This document shows, piece after piece, positions 35,025 through 46,300 of a stretch of 64,000 bases of DNA (the first letter of the stretch is position 1; every line of letters starts with the position of its first letter). A program made the translations under genes and the position numbers. The notes below the pieces were generated by a model, which was not told the origin of the DNA, searched no databases, and worked only from the letters and a program-made list of their open reading frames with translations. The stretch is from Chrysemys picta bellii (taxonomy: Eukaryota; Chordata; Testudines; Emydidae): NCBI RefSeq assembly GCF_011386835.1, contig NC_088795.1:103042434-103106433 (forward strand), read 5' to 3'.

Positions 35025-36419
35025 TTGGACAAAATCTTGCCCCTTTTGTTCAGGGCCGGCTCCAGGTTTTCTGCCGCCCCAAGCGGCAGAAAAAAAAAGA
35101 GCCGATTGGCGGCACTTTGGCGGCAGCTCAATCGCGCCACAATATTCGTCGGTGGAAGTTTGGCGGCGGGTCCTTTGCTCCCTCTCTTCCTCTTCAGCGG
35201 CACTTCGGTGGCAGCTCAAAGAGGAAGAGAGGGACTGAGGGACCTGCCATCGAATGGATTCACGAAGGGGAAGTCGTGCCTGACTAACCTAATTGCCTTC
35301 TATGATGAGATAACTGGCTCTGTGGATGAGGGGAAAGCAGTGGATGTGTTATTTCTTGACTTTAGCAAAGCTTTTGATACTGTCTCCCACAGTATTCTTG
35401 CCACCAAGTTAAAGAAGTATGGGCTGGATGAATGGACTGTAAGGTGGATAGAAAGCTGGCTAGATCGTCGGGCTCAACGGGTAGTGATCAATGGCTCCAT
35501 GTCTAGTTGGCAGCCGGTTTCAAGTGGAGTGCCCCAAGGGTCGGTCCTGGGGCCGGTTTTGTTTAATATCTTTATTAATGATCTGGAGGATGGTGTGGAC
35601 TGCACTCTCAGCAAGTTTGCAGATGACACTAAACTAGGAGGCGTGGTAGATACACTAGAGGGTAGGGATCGGATACAGAGGGACCTAGACAAATTAGAGG
35701 ATTGGGCAGAAAAAAACCTGATGAGGTTCAACAAGGACAAGTGCAGAGTCCTGCACTTAGGACGGAAGAATCCCATGCACTGCTACAGACTAGGGACCGA
35801 ATGGCTAGGTAGCAGTTCTGCTGAAAAGGACCTAGGGGTCACAGTGGACGAGAAGCTGGATATGAGTCAACAGTGTGCTCTTGTTGCCAAGAAGGCTAAC
35901 GGCATTTTGGGCTGTATAAGTAGGGGCATTGCCAGCAGATCGAGGAACGTGATCGTTCCCCTTTATTCAACATTGGTGAGGCCTCATCTGGAATACTGTG
36001 TCCAGTTTTGGGCCCCACACTACAAGAAGGATGTGGAAAAATTGGAAAGAGTCCAGCGGAGGGCAACAAAAATGATTAGGGGTCTGGAGCACATGACTTA
36101 TGAGGAGAGGCTGAGAGAACTGGGATTGTTTAGTCTCCAGAAGAGAAGAATGAGGGGGGATTTGATAGCAGCCTTCAACTACCTGAAGGGGGGTTCCAAA
36201 GAGGATGGAGCTCGGCTGTTCTCAGTGGTGGCAGATGACAGAACAAGGAGCAATGGTCTCAAGTTGCGGTGGGGGAGGTCCAGGTTGGATATCAGGAAAA
36301 ACTATTTCACTAGGAGGGTGGTGAAACACTGGAATGCGTTACCTAGGGAGGTGGTGGAGTCTCCTTCCTTGGAGGTTTTTAAGGCCCGGCTTGACAAAGC
36401 CCTGGCTGGGATGATTTAG
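35025..36419 (+). CDS. Chimeric open frame: flank + MITE + CR1 reverse transcriptase C-half
   Basis: A continuous 464-codon frame starts with an ATG at 35025, 26 bp before the MITE. Residues 1-9 come from unique flank and the target duplication. Residues 10 to about 77 come from the MITE and are rich in Arg, Gly and Ser, with no known domain. From about residue 78 on it is CR1 reverse transcriptase: [24 protein letters not shown] (about 111-122), [11 protein letters not shown] (about 167-177), FADD (about 198-201), then the thumb and the C-terminal segment ending KALAGMI. The RT finger region and the whole endonuclease are missing, so it is unlikely to retrotranspose. No promoter or splice evidence is visible. 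The open frame may be chance preservation in a young insertion, and translation is unproven. Confidence 0.6.
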   Translation: MDKILPLLFRAGSRFSAAPSGRKKKSRLAALWRQLNRATIFVGGSLAAGPLLPLFLFSGTSVAAQRGREGLRDLPSNGFTKGKSCLTNLIAFYDEITGSVDEGKAVDVLFLDFSKAFDTVSHSILATKLKKYGLDEWTVRWIESWLDRRAQRVVINGSMSSWQPVSSGVPQGSVLGPVLFNIFINDLEDGVDCTLSKFADDTKLGGVVDTLEGRDRIQRDLDKLEDWAEKNLMRFNKDKCRVLHLGRKNPMHCYRLGTEWLGSSSAEKDLGVTVDEKLDMSQQCALVAKKANGILGCISRGIASRSRNVIVPLYSTLVRPHLEYCVQFWAPHYKKDVEKLERVQRRATKMIRGLEHMTYEERLRELGLFSLQKRRMRGDLIAAFNYLKGGSKEDGARLFSVVADDRTRSNGLKLRWGRSRLDIRKNYFTRRVVKHWNALPREVVESPSLEVFKARLDKALAGMI

Positions 36420-36620
36420 CTGGGAATTGGTCCTGCTTTGAGCAGGGGGTTGGACTAGATGACCTCTTGAGGTCCCTTCCAACTCTGATATTCTATGATT
36501 CTATGATTCTATGATTCCAGATGTGCCACCCCAATAGTGGACAGACTGCTGCCCCTTTCTATTGGCTGCCCCAAGCACCTGCTTCCTTAGTTGGTGCCTG
36601 GAGCCAGCCCTGCTTTTGTT
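35043..36620. mobile_element. hAT-type MITE split by a CR1 insertion
   Basis: The element runs 35051-36612. It starts CAGGGCCGGCTCCAGG and ends CCTGGAGCCAGCCCTG, with perfect CTTTTGTT duplications at 35043-35050 and 36613-36620. MITE sequence occupies 35051-35253 and about 36518-36612, which gives a parent element of about 300 bp. The interior shows GGCGGCA words and an A9 run near 35091-35099. A CR1 tail fragment fills the middle. Confidence 0.92.
35254..36517 (+). mobile_element. Young CR1 LINE, 5'-truncated in the RT domain
   Basis: The copy begins at GGATTCACGAAGGGGAAGTC (RT motif GFTKGKSC) and ends with AGATGACCTCTTGAGGTCCC and four ATTCTATG-type units at 36517. It carries the CR1 RT C-terminal half without a single stop or frameshift up to its natural stop at 36417-36419. 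By eye it matches 29932-31179 with only scattered differences. It sits inside the MITE, so it is younger than the MITE insertion. Confidence 0.95.
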
Positions 36621-36683
36621 GCTCCAGTGTAAAAAGATTCCTGAGACAGGAATGGAACTGTCTTGTTAATAACATACCTAGCT

Positions 36684-36800
36684 CTTATATAGTACTTTTA
36701 AACAGTAGATCTCAAAGTGCTTTACAAAGGATGTCAGTAGTATATCCCGATTTCATGGATGGGGAACCTGAGGCACAAAAGGGTGGTGTTAGTCAATCAA
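36684..36800 (+). mobile_element. Old MIR/L2-type fragment
   Basis: AGATCTCAAAGTGCTTTAC, then CCCGATTTCATGGATGGGG, then AACCTGAGGCACAAAAGGG follow a common ancient-repeat order (CTTTACAAA, then CCATTTTACAGATGGGGAAACTGAGGCACA). Nonfunctional. Confidence 0.5.
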
Positions 36801-36929
36801 TTTTCCATAGTTTTCTGTTTAGGGTTGTGGAGTCAGCTGCTCTACCTTCCTGGTGCTTGTAAGACCTTGGATTTTTCTCCTCTCCAGTACTTTATTTCAG
36901 TTCAATAAAGCCAATGAAAAGTATGTCAG

Positions 36930-37026
36930 TTGGGAATGAAAAAATCTCATGTACAATTACAAAATGGGCAACAACTGGGTAGGTAGTATTGCTGAAAGGC
37001 ATCTGGGGGTTACGGTGGATCAATTC
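36930..37026 (+). mobile_element. CR1-like LINE fragment
   Basis: The plus-strand text TACAAAATGGGCAACAACTGG and GTATTGCTGAAAGGCATCTG, GGGGTTACGGTGGATC encodes a SIAERHLGVTVD-like piece. This corresponds to the [14 protein letters not shown] motif of the CR1 RT thumb at about 30490-30520. It is truncated at both ends. Confidence 0.6.
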
Positions 37027-37429
37027 TCAGCAAACACATGTATTTTAGGTATAAGGTCGCATTTTGCCTTTTATATTGAGCGCCTGCCGGTATGGTGACA
37101 CATCACACATGGTTGGGCAACAGAATTCGGTTTGCAGGCAGCCATGGTAAGCAAAAGGGTATATGGGATTGGCTTCTTCTGCGTTCATAACATGTGGGAA
37201 TGGTTTTAAACTGCAGCATCCTCCTTTCCCATAGCAACCAATGCCAGTTGTGTTTGCCATTTAAAAGGCGGAGCTGTGTTTAAAAGGAGGGGCTACGGTT
37301 GCCATTTAAAAGGAGGAGCTGCGGTGGATGTGCAGCACACCCCTTCCCCCCAGCATGGCTATTCTCCGGGATGATCCCTTTTAGCCAAGCGCAAACAGCC
37401 CAGCATCTAATGTGTCGTGGGATCACCAA

Positions 37430-37705
37430 ACAGAGGGGATTACCGTTCCCTTACAAAACTTCCCCTATTTCAACCAGGTGACCATGAATGATATCACTCT
37501 CCTGAGGCTGACACAGAAAGATAAAGACCGAATGTTGCATGAATGCAATGAAAACCCAGGACCATTCACTGCCATGCTTTGTGCTGCAATGATTCCAGAC
37601 AACTTGCTACTGGCTTCACGTGGTAAAGTGTCCTACCGTGGAGGATGAAATAAGGCAGCTCTCCCCAGAAACCTGCAAAGCTCCAGGAGAGCTTCATGGA
37701 GATGT
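37430..37705 (+). pseudogene. Unrecognised coding remnant converging on the Myb/SANT gene
   Basis: A plus-strand frame ending at 37648 reads FNQVTMNDITLLRLTQKDKD, then RMLHECNENPGPFTAMLCAA and MIPDNLLLASRGKVSYRGG, then a stop. The text directly after it keeps protein-like character in another frame (KAALPRNL-like, then SFMEMSLEDSRS). I do not recognise the family and see no DDE or finger motif. It lies tail-to-tail with the Myb/SANT gene, about 100-400 bp away, so it may be the second gene of the same element. It is broken. Confidence 0.4.
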
Positions 37706-37809
37706 CCCTGGAGGATTCCCGCTCCATCCCCAGACACGCAAACAGACTTTTCCATTAGCTGTACTGGCAGCGAATGCATCCCAATAGTTCAGGCCAATCA
37801 AACATTAAA

Positions 37810-38392
37810 CATAATTACTTTTAACCCCTGTAGTATCATTACAAATGTGCATTCACCAGAGGTGCCTTCTCCATCATCAGGGTCCGGGAACAACAGGCCC
37901 TGGGAGGGTATTGGCTCCAGGGTGAGGAAAAGGTCCTGGCTGCTGGGGAGAACGGATTCTCCCCTTCCCTGCTGCACATTATCCTCCTCCTCCTCCTCTT
38001 CCTCATCCACAAAATCCTCTCCTGTGCTGCCTGAGGCTGCCACCTTGCAGGTGTCCACGGAGAGTGTTGGGGTACTGGTAGGGTCCTCCCCCCAGAATGG
38101 CAAGCAGCTGATCATAGAAGCAGCATGTCTGGGGCTTTGAGCCATATTGACCGTTTGCCTCCTTTGTCTTTTGGTAGGCTTGCCTGAGCTCCTTAATTTT
38201 CATGCAGCACTGCTGTGCATCCCTGCTGTAGCCTCTCTCCACCATGCCCTGTGCGATTTTGGCAGATATATCAGCATTTCTTCTGCTGCATCGGAGTTCT
38301 GCCTGCACTGATTCTTCCCCCCACACTGCAATCAGATCTAGTGTCTCCCGTTCGTTCCATGCTGGAGCTCGTTTGCAATTCTGGGACTGCAT
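37810..38392 (-). pseudogene. Myb/SANT-like (trihelix) DNA-binding protein gene of a transposon
   Basis: The minus-strand frame from the ATG at 38392 reads NCKRAPAWNERETLDLIAV, then WGEESVQAELR, NADISAKIAQGMVERGYSRD, QQCCMKIKELRQAYQKTKEA and CCFYDQLLAILGG. The tryptophans and the helix pattern W-L-I-W ... I-A-M-RGY-R ... C-KIK-L-Y are those of Myb/SANT-like trihelix domains found in Harbinger-type elements and in MSANTD/ZSCAN20-29-type genes. A frameshift at the C6 run 38088-38093 moves the rest into another frame: TPTLSVDTCKVAASGSTGED and an acidic EEEEEEE tract, then LEPIPSQGLLFPDPDDGEGT. The C-terminal helical segment expected after this is lost. An ATG further upstream (38446) is possible, but the 38392 start sits right before the domain. 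Transposon origin is more likely than a host gene, given the flanking termini. Confidence 0.7.
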
Positions 38393-38764
38393 GGTCACCT
38401 GTTCTGCTGAGCTCGCCACGCTGATCAAACAGAAAATGAATTTCAAAAGTTCCCAGTGCTTTTCCTGTGTACCTGGCTAGTGCATCGGAGTTGAAAGTGC
38501 TGTCCAGTGCGGTCACACTGGAGCACTCTGGGATAGCTCCCAGAGGCCATTACCATCAAATTGCACAGCGCTGTGTCTAGATACCCCAAATTCAATCCAG
38601 GAAGGTCGATTTTAGTGCTACTCCCCTAATCAGGGAGGAGTACAGCAGTCTATTTTAAGAATCCATTAGGTCGGCAGAACGGGGTTGGTTGTGTAGACGC
38701 ATTCATTATAAAATTGACCTAATATGGCTAAATTCGACCTAACCTCATAGTGTAGACCAGGCCT

Positions 38765-38954
38765 GAGACTCTGTGCTTGTGAGAGGGGAAGTATTGCCTG
38801 TTAGAGGTGCCCAGGGCATGGTGTGTAATTGTCCCAGATTACCTGATGGGGGCTTGAACTGGTTTTGTGTTGAATTGTTGAAAAGGAACCCCTAGATATT
38901 GAACCCAGCCCTTGTTACTGCCAATGTTGACTGGCAAAAGCGTTGCACCAGTGA
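38765..38954. other. Unassigned short interval
   Basis: No motif I can assign. It lies between the Myb/SANT element and a CR1 tail. Confidence 0.35.
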
Positions 38955-40060
38955 AGGCAAGACAAGAAGTAATAGGCTTAATCTGAAGCAAGGGAGATTT
39001 AGGTTAGATATTCAGAAAAAAACTTTGTAACTGTAAGGATAGTTAAACACTAGAATAGGTTATCAAGGGAGGTTGTGACATCCCCATCATTGGAGGTTTT
39101 TTAAGAACAGATTAAACTCCTGTCAGCTATCCTGTTGGTATTCTTGGTCCTGCCACATGTAGATAAATCTCTGATAATTTTCATATGACTTTACATTGTG
39201 CCTCTTCATATAACCTTGTGGTGGGTCTACCCACGTGTGACCTCTGTTTTCATGGGACTTTGTATCAAAGCCTCATTTAGAAACTTTGCATTGCCCTTGG
39301 TATAATATTATAGCCCCTAAGGATAGAATAAGATAGAAGAAAAATTTCTTTTTGCTAGGAGTAGAACAAGAGCTCTCCCCCCCACTCTTAATCAATTGCC
39401 CTGTTGAATGAATGAGGTGTGGATGAGCAAGGCATGGAAGGCAGCACCTCCAGACAGCCTCAACTGTTGGAGAGGGGCTGGGAGCCAGACCCAAGGACAA
39501 TAAAATGTGTCAAGTGGGCTCATTAAAGACAAGCAGACATACCGACGGCCTCGGGGGTTAGAAGCAAGCACCTTCTTTTGGAAACACCCTCTTTGCAGCA
39601 TTGGGGCAACACTCAAAAGAAAGCAGCACAAAGGACCAATGAACACAGACACAGAGTTTGAATCTGGTATAGATTTGCATAAGAGAGAAGCTGCTATAAA
39701 AGTGAGGTGTCTTGCAGAGGACCCCGGATCTCGTCTTGTCAACATGGGAGCATCGATCCGGATCGGCAGAAGCCCGGCTCCACCCCCTCCCCCATCTAAC
39801 TCACCTGGTCAGTGAAGTTAAGGGGAGCAACTAATTGGTAACAACAAGACGGAGTGTGTTTGTGTGTGTGTGTGAGTGTAAGTGTAATATATTATATGCA
39901 TATGATACAGTGTTAGTGAATACATGTATTACTAATAAATGTGGTGTTTTGCCTTATTCCCCGTGAAAAGATCCTGTGCAGTACTTTAAGTACAACACAC
40001 AGAGAAGGAAGATGGAGTAGATGACCTCTTGAGGGCCCTTCCAGCCTACATTTTTTTTGT
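38955..40060 (+). mobile_element. CR1 3' fragment interrupted by a solo LTR
   Basis: The left part (38960-39157) reads AATAGGCTTAATCTGAAGC, then TAGATATTCAGAAAAAAAC, then AGTTAAACACTAGAATAGG and ends TTCTTGGTCCTGCCACA. The right part resumes at 40002 with GAGAAGGAAGATGGAGTAGA, TGACCTCTTGAGGGCCCTTCC. Joined end to end they follow the CR1 3' end at 57.96-58.17 kb. The octamer tail is absent, so the end near 40060 is approximate. Confidence 0.8.
39154..40001 (+). mobile_element. Solo LTR of an endogenous retrovirus-like element
   Basis: The insertion runs 39158-39997 (840 bp), begins TGT and ends ACA, and has CACA duplications of 4 bp at 39154-39157 and 39998-40001. A TATAAAA box lies at 39695-39701 and an AATAAA signal at 39934-39939, in the right order for U3, R and U5. 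It precisely interrupts a CR1 tail, which confirms both edges. No internal retroviral genes remain, as expected after recombination between two LTRs. A 4-bp duplication fits gamma/epsilon-type or Ty3-type integrases; which one cannot be told here. A TG-rich microsatellite lies near 39855-39876. Confidence 0.75.
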
Positions 40061-41074
40061 ACTGGGCAACTAGTAGATACATTAAGCTCAGAAACATAAG
40101 TGGCCCATACTTTTAGAAAGCATAAGTGCTTACCTGGATATGTACTTTAGTTTGTGCCCTGCTTGAGTGCACTCACAGACCTAGATTTACTTAAGTCACA
40201 ACTCTACAAGATTCCTGCTGTTGGATCCTTGTGCTGTCACAGAACCTCCCTGAATGCTGTAGAGCTTTATATGGGTGAAAAATTATGCTGTACACACCAG
40301 CTTGCAGTCTTGGGGGGGCAGGGGGTTCTTAGTAATTCAGGCCTTAAAATTTGGATCTACTAGTTATTTGGTGGTCACATTTGATAACCTCAAATTTGTC
40401 TATGAAATCTCTGCAGACAGCTGGATCCATGCAAAGAGTTCTATCAAAATCACAGCACAGAATAACATGTAAGATTGTTGTTGCCTACAACAATCCACTA
40501 AGTGCTGCATATCAGCATGCTGATCTTCAACAGAGGAGAATTCAACCACAGAGGAGAAAGAGATAAGAAATGGGATGTGCAGAGTGAAATACTGAAGGAC
40601 ATTTTTATAAAGAAGAAAAGGAGGTATACATTTTTGAGTAATAAAATCATCACAAGCAACCTTGCCATTGCAAAATAATTATAATTCCATAGATTTATTT
40701 ATACAGATGTTGTTGTGGGCCCTACTGACTCATATATATATGTAAAGAGAGAGAGAGAGATATTTTTACTGACTATATTAAAGCTCATGTGCTATTCTAG
40801 TAATCTGGAAAGCTTAATTTTAAAAGTCCTGTTGATTTTAATGAGGCTGTTTTCCAAGCATATCCAGCTCTAATGAAGATGCTTTTTGCTATTAGGAAAG
40901 GTCAGGTCACTTGAAACTGCTGAGCCTTTGCACTTATGTCTTTGTAATGCATTACAAGACATCGGTGAGACACACACTGAAAATAAAAAGTCACCTTTCT
41001 TTCAGCTGCAGGTGCAAATCTGTACCACGTAGATGCATATTTATATCCTGGATTATGAATGAAATATTACAAGG

Positions 41075-41141
<67 letters not shown>

Positions 41142-43389
41142 AATTCAGTGGCTCAGAAGTACTGGAAGGGAGACCCTTCCCCCCCATTGAAACTAGCACA
41201 TTAAGATCCTCTCTGTTCTTTTATTTAAAAAATGTAATTGCATCCTTAATCAGATTGTACTTTGAAGCTTCTGTATGGATTCTGTGTCCTGTGTTTTATA
41301 TGAATTGGTGCCAGCTACTCTCCCCTCCCCTCCCCCCCCCCTCCCCATGAGATGGATTTCAGGTTTTGGTAAGAGTTTTTTGCATGGTTCAGCATTCAAA
41401 GATGAATAATCAAGTTGAAAACTTCTCTTCACTGCAATGATCTCCATCAAAACAAGGTGACCGTCTGTCAGTTTCCATTAAAAAAATTAATCTTAATATG
41501 TTGCACTCAACTAAGTTTTAATGTTAACTCTTGTTTAAAGGGATGCATCCCATTTAAAATTTCACTAATGTCTACTGGAATAATTAGTATTATGGCAGTA
41601 ATTACTAAAACTAAAACCTCCCTAGATACTTAAAAAAGTAAAAGCATATAGTAACAATCAGATGAACATTAGCAAGATCCATGAATTCCGGTGTGTAATA
41701 CTTTCAAGTAACATCAATTCTTTTTAAACTAGAAATAGCCGAGCTCCTGCACTCTTTTTTTAAAGGAGAAGGTGCTGATTTTAATATTCACCTTCTGAAA
41801 ACAGTAGTGGTAATTGACTTCAACTGCTCATAGTGTTGCTAATAACATGTGCAGATACCATGATTTTTCAGTAGAAATAACTTAATTATTATACTTTCTT
41901 TAACTGCAGTTGTGCACTTTTTAAATGTATAAGAACTGTTAAAAGCTTGCAATTCCCTACATTTATTAATCTCTTGATTTTAAGAATTGTGATTGAATGA
42001 TGCTTTCTTTGAGAGATGACATTTCAATCTTTAAAAGCTGAACAGAATTTATAATCTACACAGTGAGCTCCTCATTTATAATATTAGGCATTCATACAGA
42101 CATAGAATAATTACCATATCAAATTGTTGTTCTATCATCCTTTTATCCAAAAATTTAGAGAATTATGTTAGGAAAAAATATTGGAAGTGAAATTCCTAGC
42201 ATAGAGCAATGATCCTTCAGACTTTGCAGGAAGTCAAGGAAATCTTTGTTTTATATTATGCTTTCTTTAGAGAGATTTGCAGAATAACACATAGAAAAAC
42301 TGTTATTCAGTGTTCACCACTGAATGTTAAAATAAGCTGTTGACTAGGTGATTTTTGCTTAGGAAGAACAATTACATCAAAATATTATAAATGGTTATTT
42401 GAATGTTGCATTAATCATATGCTAAGTTTCTTTGAGGATTGACTGAATCATAATAGCATCCAACAGCAAGGGGAGCTCTAAGACAAGTTGGAGTAAATGA
42501 AGAGGCTGGTGCGGGAAGATTAGAAATGCAGCCAGGAAAAGATGGTGAGAAGCTGGGGGGGAAGGGGAAGGAGAGGGAGTGTAGGGGAGGGGGAACTGTT
42601 ATTCAACCTAAGTCATGCAGACGGAGGTGTTTACAAAGTGCATGTAAGAAAAGGAAGAGAAACTAAGAGAAGCAGCCCCATAACTAACACAACTTTTTGG
42701 CTATTTAATCTCAATTTGTGGTGTCTTTCACAAATATATTACAAAATTAAACATGTTTATTTTCTTTATCCTGAGATGTGTGGTATTAACTTCTGGATCT
42801 AATTAGAAAAAAGCATAATTTCTGCTAAACTGTATATATATTTATCACACTTTTATGTTTAGTATTAATAATCCAGGCCCTAAATTGTAATAACAGTGGA
42901 ATTTTCTATTATCTCTGTCTATATGCAGTGTCTGGGTAGCTATATGTTACATTATGAAACATTAGACTGAACCTGCAAAAGAACTTGGCAGCTACAGAAA
43001 CTATATAAGCAATTATACTGCATTCATCACCCTCAACAAGCATGCATGGGAGGGTTTGCTTCCAACCCAAAACTGCAGTATTCAGCTTGCAAATCCTTTC
43101 TCAAAGACTGCATGGTTCACAAATCCCAAGTGTGTGAGTATACATTCCTGCACACTATACGTACACATTGAATTTTACAATATATATACAATAGCATGTA
43201 AGGTGTTCCATTGCAGCATACTGTATTAAGAAGCTATTTTAAAGACTCTGTTGATTTGAAGATGAGATGGTCAATAGACAGCAAACAGAAATAGTGGAAA
43301 TAAACAGAGCCCCATCACAACGTTAGCGAAAATGGGATACCTTATTAGCAATCATGATAGAGAGAATGAGATTCCTATTGCAGCAGGTA
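40061..43389. other. Unassigned AT-rich DNA with microsatellites
   Basis: No gene is seen over 3.3 kb. The stretch holds GA repeats near 40747-40760, the long TG repeat at 41079-41139 and a C-rich tract near 41320-41346. Open frames at 40154-40566 and 42542-42802 resemble no known protein. Confidence 0.45.
41079..41139. repeat. (TG)n microsatellite, about 30 units
   Basis: An uninterrupted TG dinucleotide array of 61 bp. It produces a VCVCVC-type translated tract on the plus strand that is not a gene. Arrays of this length are usually polymorphic and can adopt Z-DNA. Confidence 0.97.
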
Positions 43390-46300
43390 TGCTGATGAGT
43401 TTTGATGTAGTCCCAAAATATTGAATCCGGTTTCTTGTAGTCCTGATTCTTTCCACAGAAGTTGGTCATCAACTTCTCAAAGTCAGTAATATCCTTTATT
43501 TGATTAATCCACTGATCAACCTTTAGCTTTCATATGTGAGATACAGCAAGAAATCTTGTTGTTTGTGATGTAGTTAGTCCTCTGTTGTGATGTAGTTAGA
43601 TGACTAGTTAGTCCTCTGTTCTCTATGAAGAAGTTCTCTTTTACATGCCAGTTCAACAGAATCTTCATTCCCAATGCCAGAAGCCATTTGGATGACTTTT
43701 TAAAATAATCTTTTAGAACCTTTCCCATAAACTTCTCACATTTGGGCAGTTTTAACAGAAATGTTAGGTACTAATCCAAGTTCATATTCCAATATGTATA
43801 TGCCTAGAACTTTCCATCTATGTCAGGCATTTAAGACTGGTCTATAAGATCTTCAATATATGCTATTTTGAGTGCTTGAGAGAAACCAATTAAAATAACA
43901 GAGACCAATTTAATATTAAGATTTACAGAAACCCAGGAGTTCTTGGCCCTATCTTGCCACTGATATTGAAACAGAATCCTCTAATAAATTCAGTGGGGAG
44001 TTCTGCTTAGAAAACAATGACACAGTATAGCTCTGTGTTTGCAAAGCTTTGTTTTTACTGATTTTTATGGTTTTTTTTTTCATAATTTACAGTAAAATAT
44101 AAATCTGACTTATCAAATGCAGTTTCAGACATAATTTCTTACAGTTTCCACTACAATATGGGCCTGCTCCTGCTCTTGTTGAAGGCAATCAGGTCATAAA
44201 TTATTTAAATAATTTTTTTCTAGATAATAGGGCATATAATTAGAGGATTTTGTATAGCAATCTAGTCTCTATAGCTACAAAAATAATACCAAATTGTATT
44301 AATTAGTTGGACACAGTGTGATATTAATGGCCTAGTTCTCTTTATTTAGGAAGAACTCCAAATTATTTCAGTGGAGGGTTTTGCCTGACTAATAAGTTTG
44401 GACTTAGGTTTGAAGTATAAAAATGAGGTAAGGATGAAATCTATGATTTGAAATATTCAGTGTGGGCAGCATGAGAGAGCAGTTTACACTAGAAAAATAA
44501 CTGTTTTCAAAATCCTAATAGGAATTAATTAAAAATAATTCTGCATTTCTGTAACATTAAACAGTTACCATACAAAAAATTACATCCACAAATTCCATTG
44601 TATACAATGCTGTCTAATGAAAAAATATGGTATCCCACAGGGCAGGAATGGTAGCTAACAGATTTTTGTATATATTTTAATAGGAAGCGGAGTGTCCCAA
44701 CTTTCAACCTGATTACATTTGTAATAGTCACCGCTATTCTGTGGATAGTATGCTAGTGAAAAATTCCAATGGAAGAAGATGAATATTTTCAAACAAATGC
44801 ATTTTTGGATTAGGACTATATATACGTATACTTTCAGGAAATAAAGTTGCCTTCTGAAAAACAAACAAACAAACAGAAATGGAAAGCAACTGGCTGCCCA
44901 TAAATTGAAGCTCATATTTGGAGTCAGAAACATCTTGTGAAATCACTTGTGTATGAAGAGATAAATGCACTAAGGAAAAGAAGTATATTTAGGAGCTGTC
45001 AATATTTTTTCCACTCTAAACTGCTGTATTTCTATCTGACTGGTGCATTCTATCTCATTGCTTGGCAACAGATTGAGAGGAACGGCTAGAGAAACTACAC
45101 CATGTAGCTGTAGATCCTGGAACGAACTCCATCTACAAAGCCAGAATGTGAGAGAATTGTCAATAGTATGTATTTTGCTAGAAAGGTAGAAGGTTTGTGT
45201 TGAGCAGAATAAAATCCTATGTCCTCCCTCATAGGATGTTTCCTCTAATTGTTTTGAAAGACCCCAACATTCAATTTTTTCTGTATTTATCAGTAATGGT
45301 GGCCAAATGTAGAAGGTAAAGATACATTGGATTGGGGATGTCTTCCTTACTGTAGTGCTGCTAAACTTCGATGCAATGATTGATATAAAAATAGGTATGT
45401 ATCGTCTATAGAAATTAAATTTACTGTGGTTTTTTGGGGGCAATAGTTTCTTTCATATAGTTTTTGAAATAATGTGTAAATATCAATATGTCTAATGGTA
45501 CTCACTGCACATGAAACAGATAATGGCCCAGGTGCTACTAAAGTTAATTAGTTGCTTATGACTAAATTGCTAATGTCTTCAAACAGGGACTAATCAGCAG
45601 ACCAGGTTATAAGCATAAGCTTTTTTTTTAGGTAGATTTTTTCAGAGGGGCGGATATGTTTCAAAGTCTAGATCATCAGCTGATAGCAAATCAGAGTAAC
45701 TCCACTGAAGTCAATGGAGCTATGCTACTTTACACCAGCTGAGGATCTGGCTATACATCTTTGTTCAAACAAATTATTGTCAGAAATATGAAGTCATTGG
45801 TTCAGTTGGTAACGATATAAAGCAGACCCACAAATAGTGTACAATATATTGCCATAATTAATACTCTGTAAAAGTACAATTATAAACTTTTTTCAAACAG
45901 TACCATAAATAAGCTGGCATTTTAGATCAGGAGTTTACCATCTAAATTAGATATGACATGTCACGCAGATGATCAGATGATGACATGCAAGAGGAAGGGT
46001 CACATAATATTACATAGTGTGGCTGTTTAAATCAATGACTTATGTATTATGTTGATTCATTGCCTTTAATGTAGGTTTTAAGATATGATAGAGAATCAGC
46101 TTTCTATACTTGAGATCCATAACACTTCATGTAGGAATAATACATACACTGAACTGAAGGATAGAAAAGAAATAGAAATCTAGCCTCCATCAAGCCATAC
46201 TAGAAGGAAACAGAAAATTCTTTGTTAGATACCAAGTTTGTTTGTTTTTTCACTAGGAGTGCAGCAATCGATGAACTCTGAAAATTTCCAGAGTGATAAA

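Larger units (their letters stand above)
37027..38764 (-). mobile_element. Myb/SANT-encoding DNA transposon relic, PIF/Harbinger-like
   Basis: On the minus strand the element begins at the right with GGCCTGGTCTACACTATGAGG-type terminal text (complement of about 38744-38764). It then has AT-rich leader DNA and a Myb/SANT-like coding region (38392 down to 37810). PIF/Harbinger transposons encode a Myb-like DNA-binding protein next to a DDE transposase, which suggests the class. No DDE transposase is visible here. The left terminus is not found, so the copy is truncated or internally deleted. A second coding remnant lies on the plus strand at 37430-37700. Confidence 0.6.

Noticed and set aside
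38790..38950. Possible LTR or internal retroelement fragment left of the CR1 tail
   Set aside because: No boundaries, signals or coding motifs could be read from the sequence itself.
40911..41204. 97-codon frame with a VCVCVC tract
   Set aside because: It is translated from the TG microsatellite at 41079-41139.
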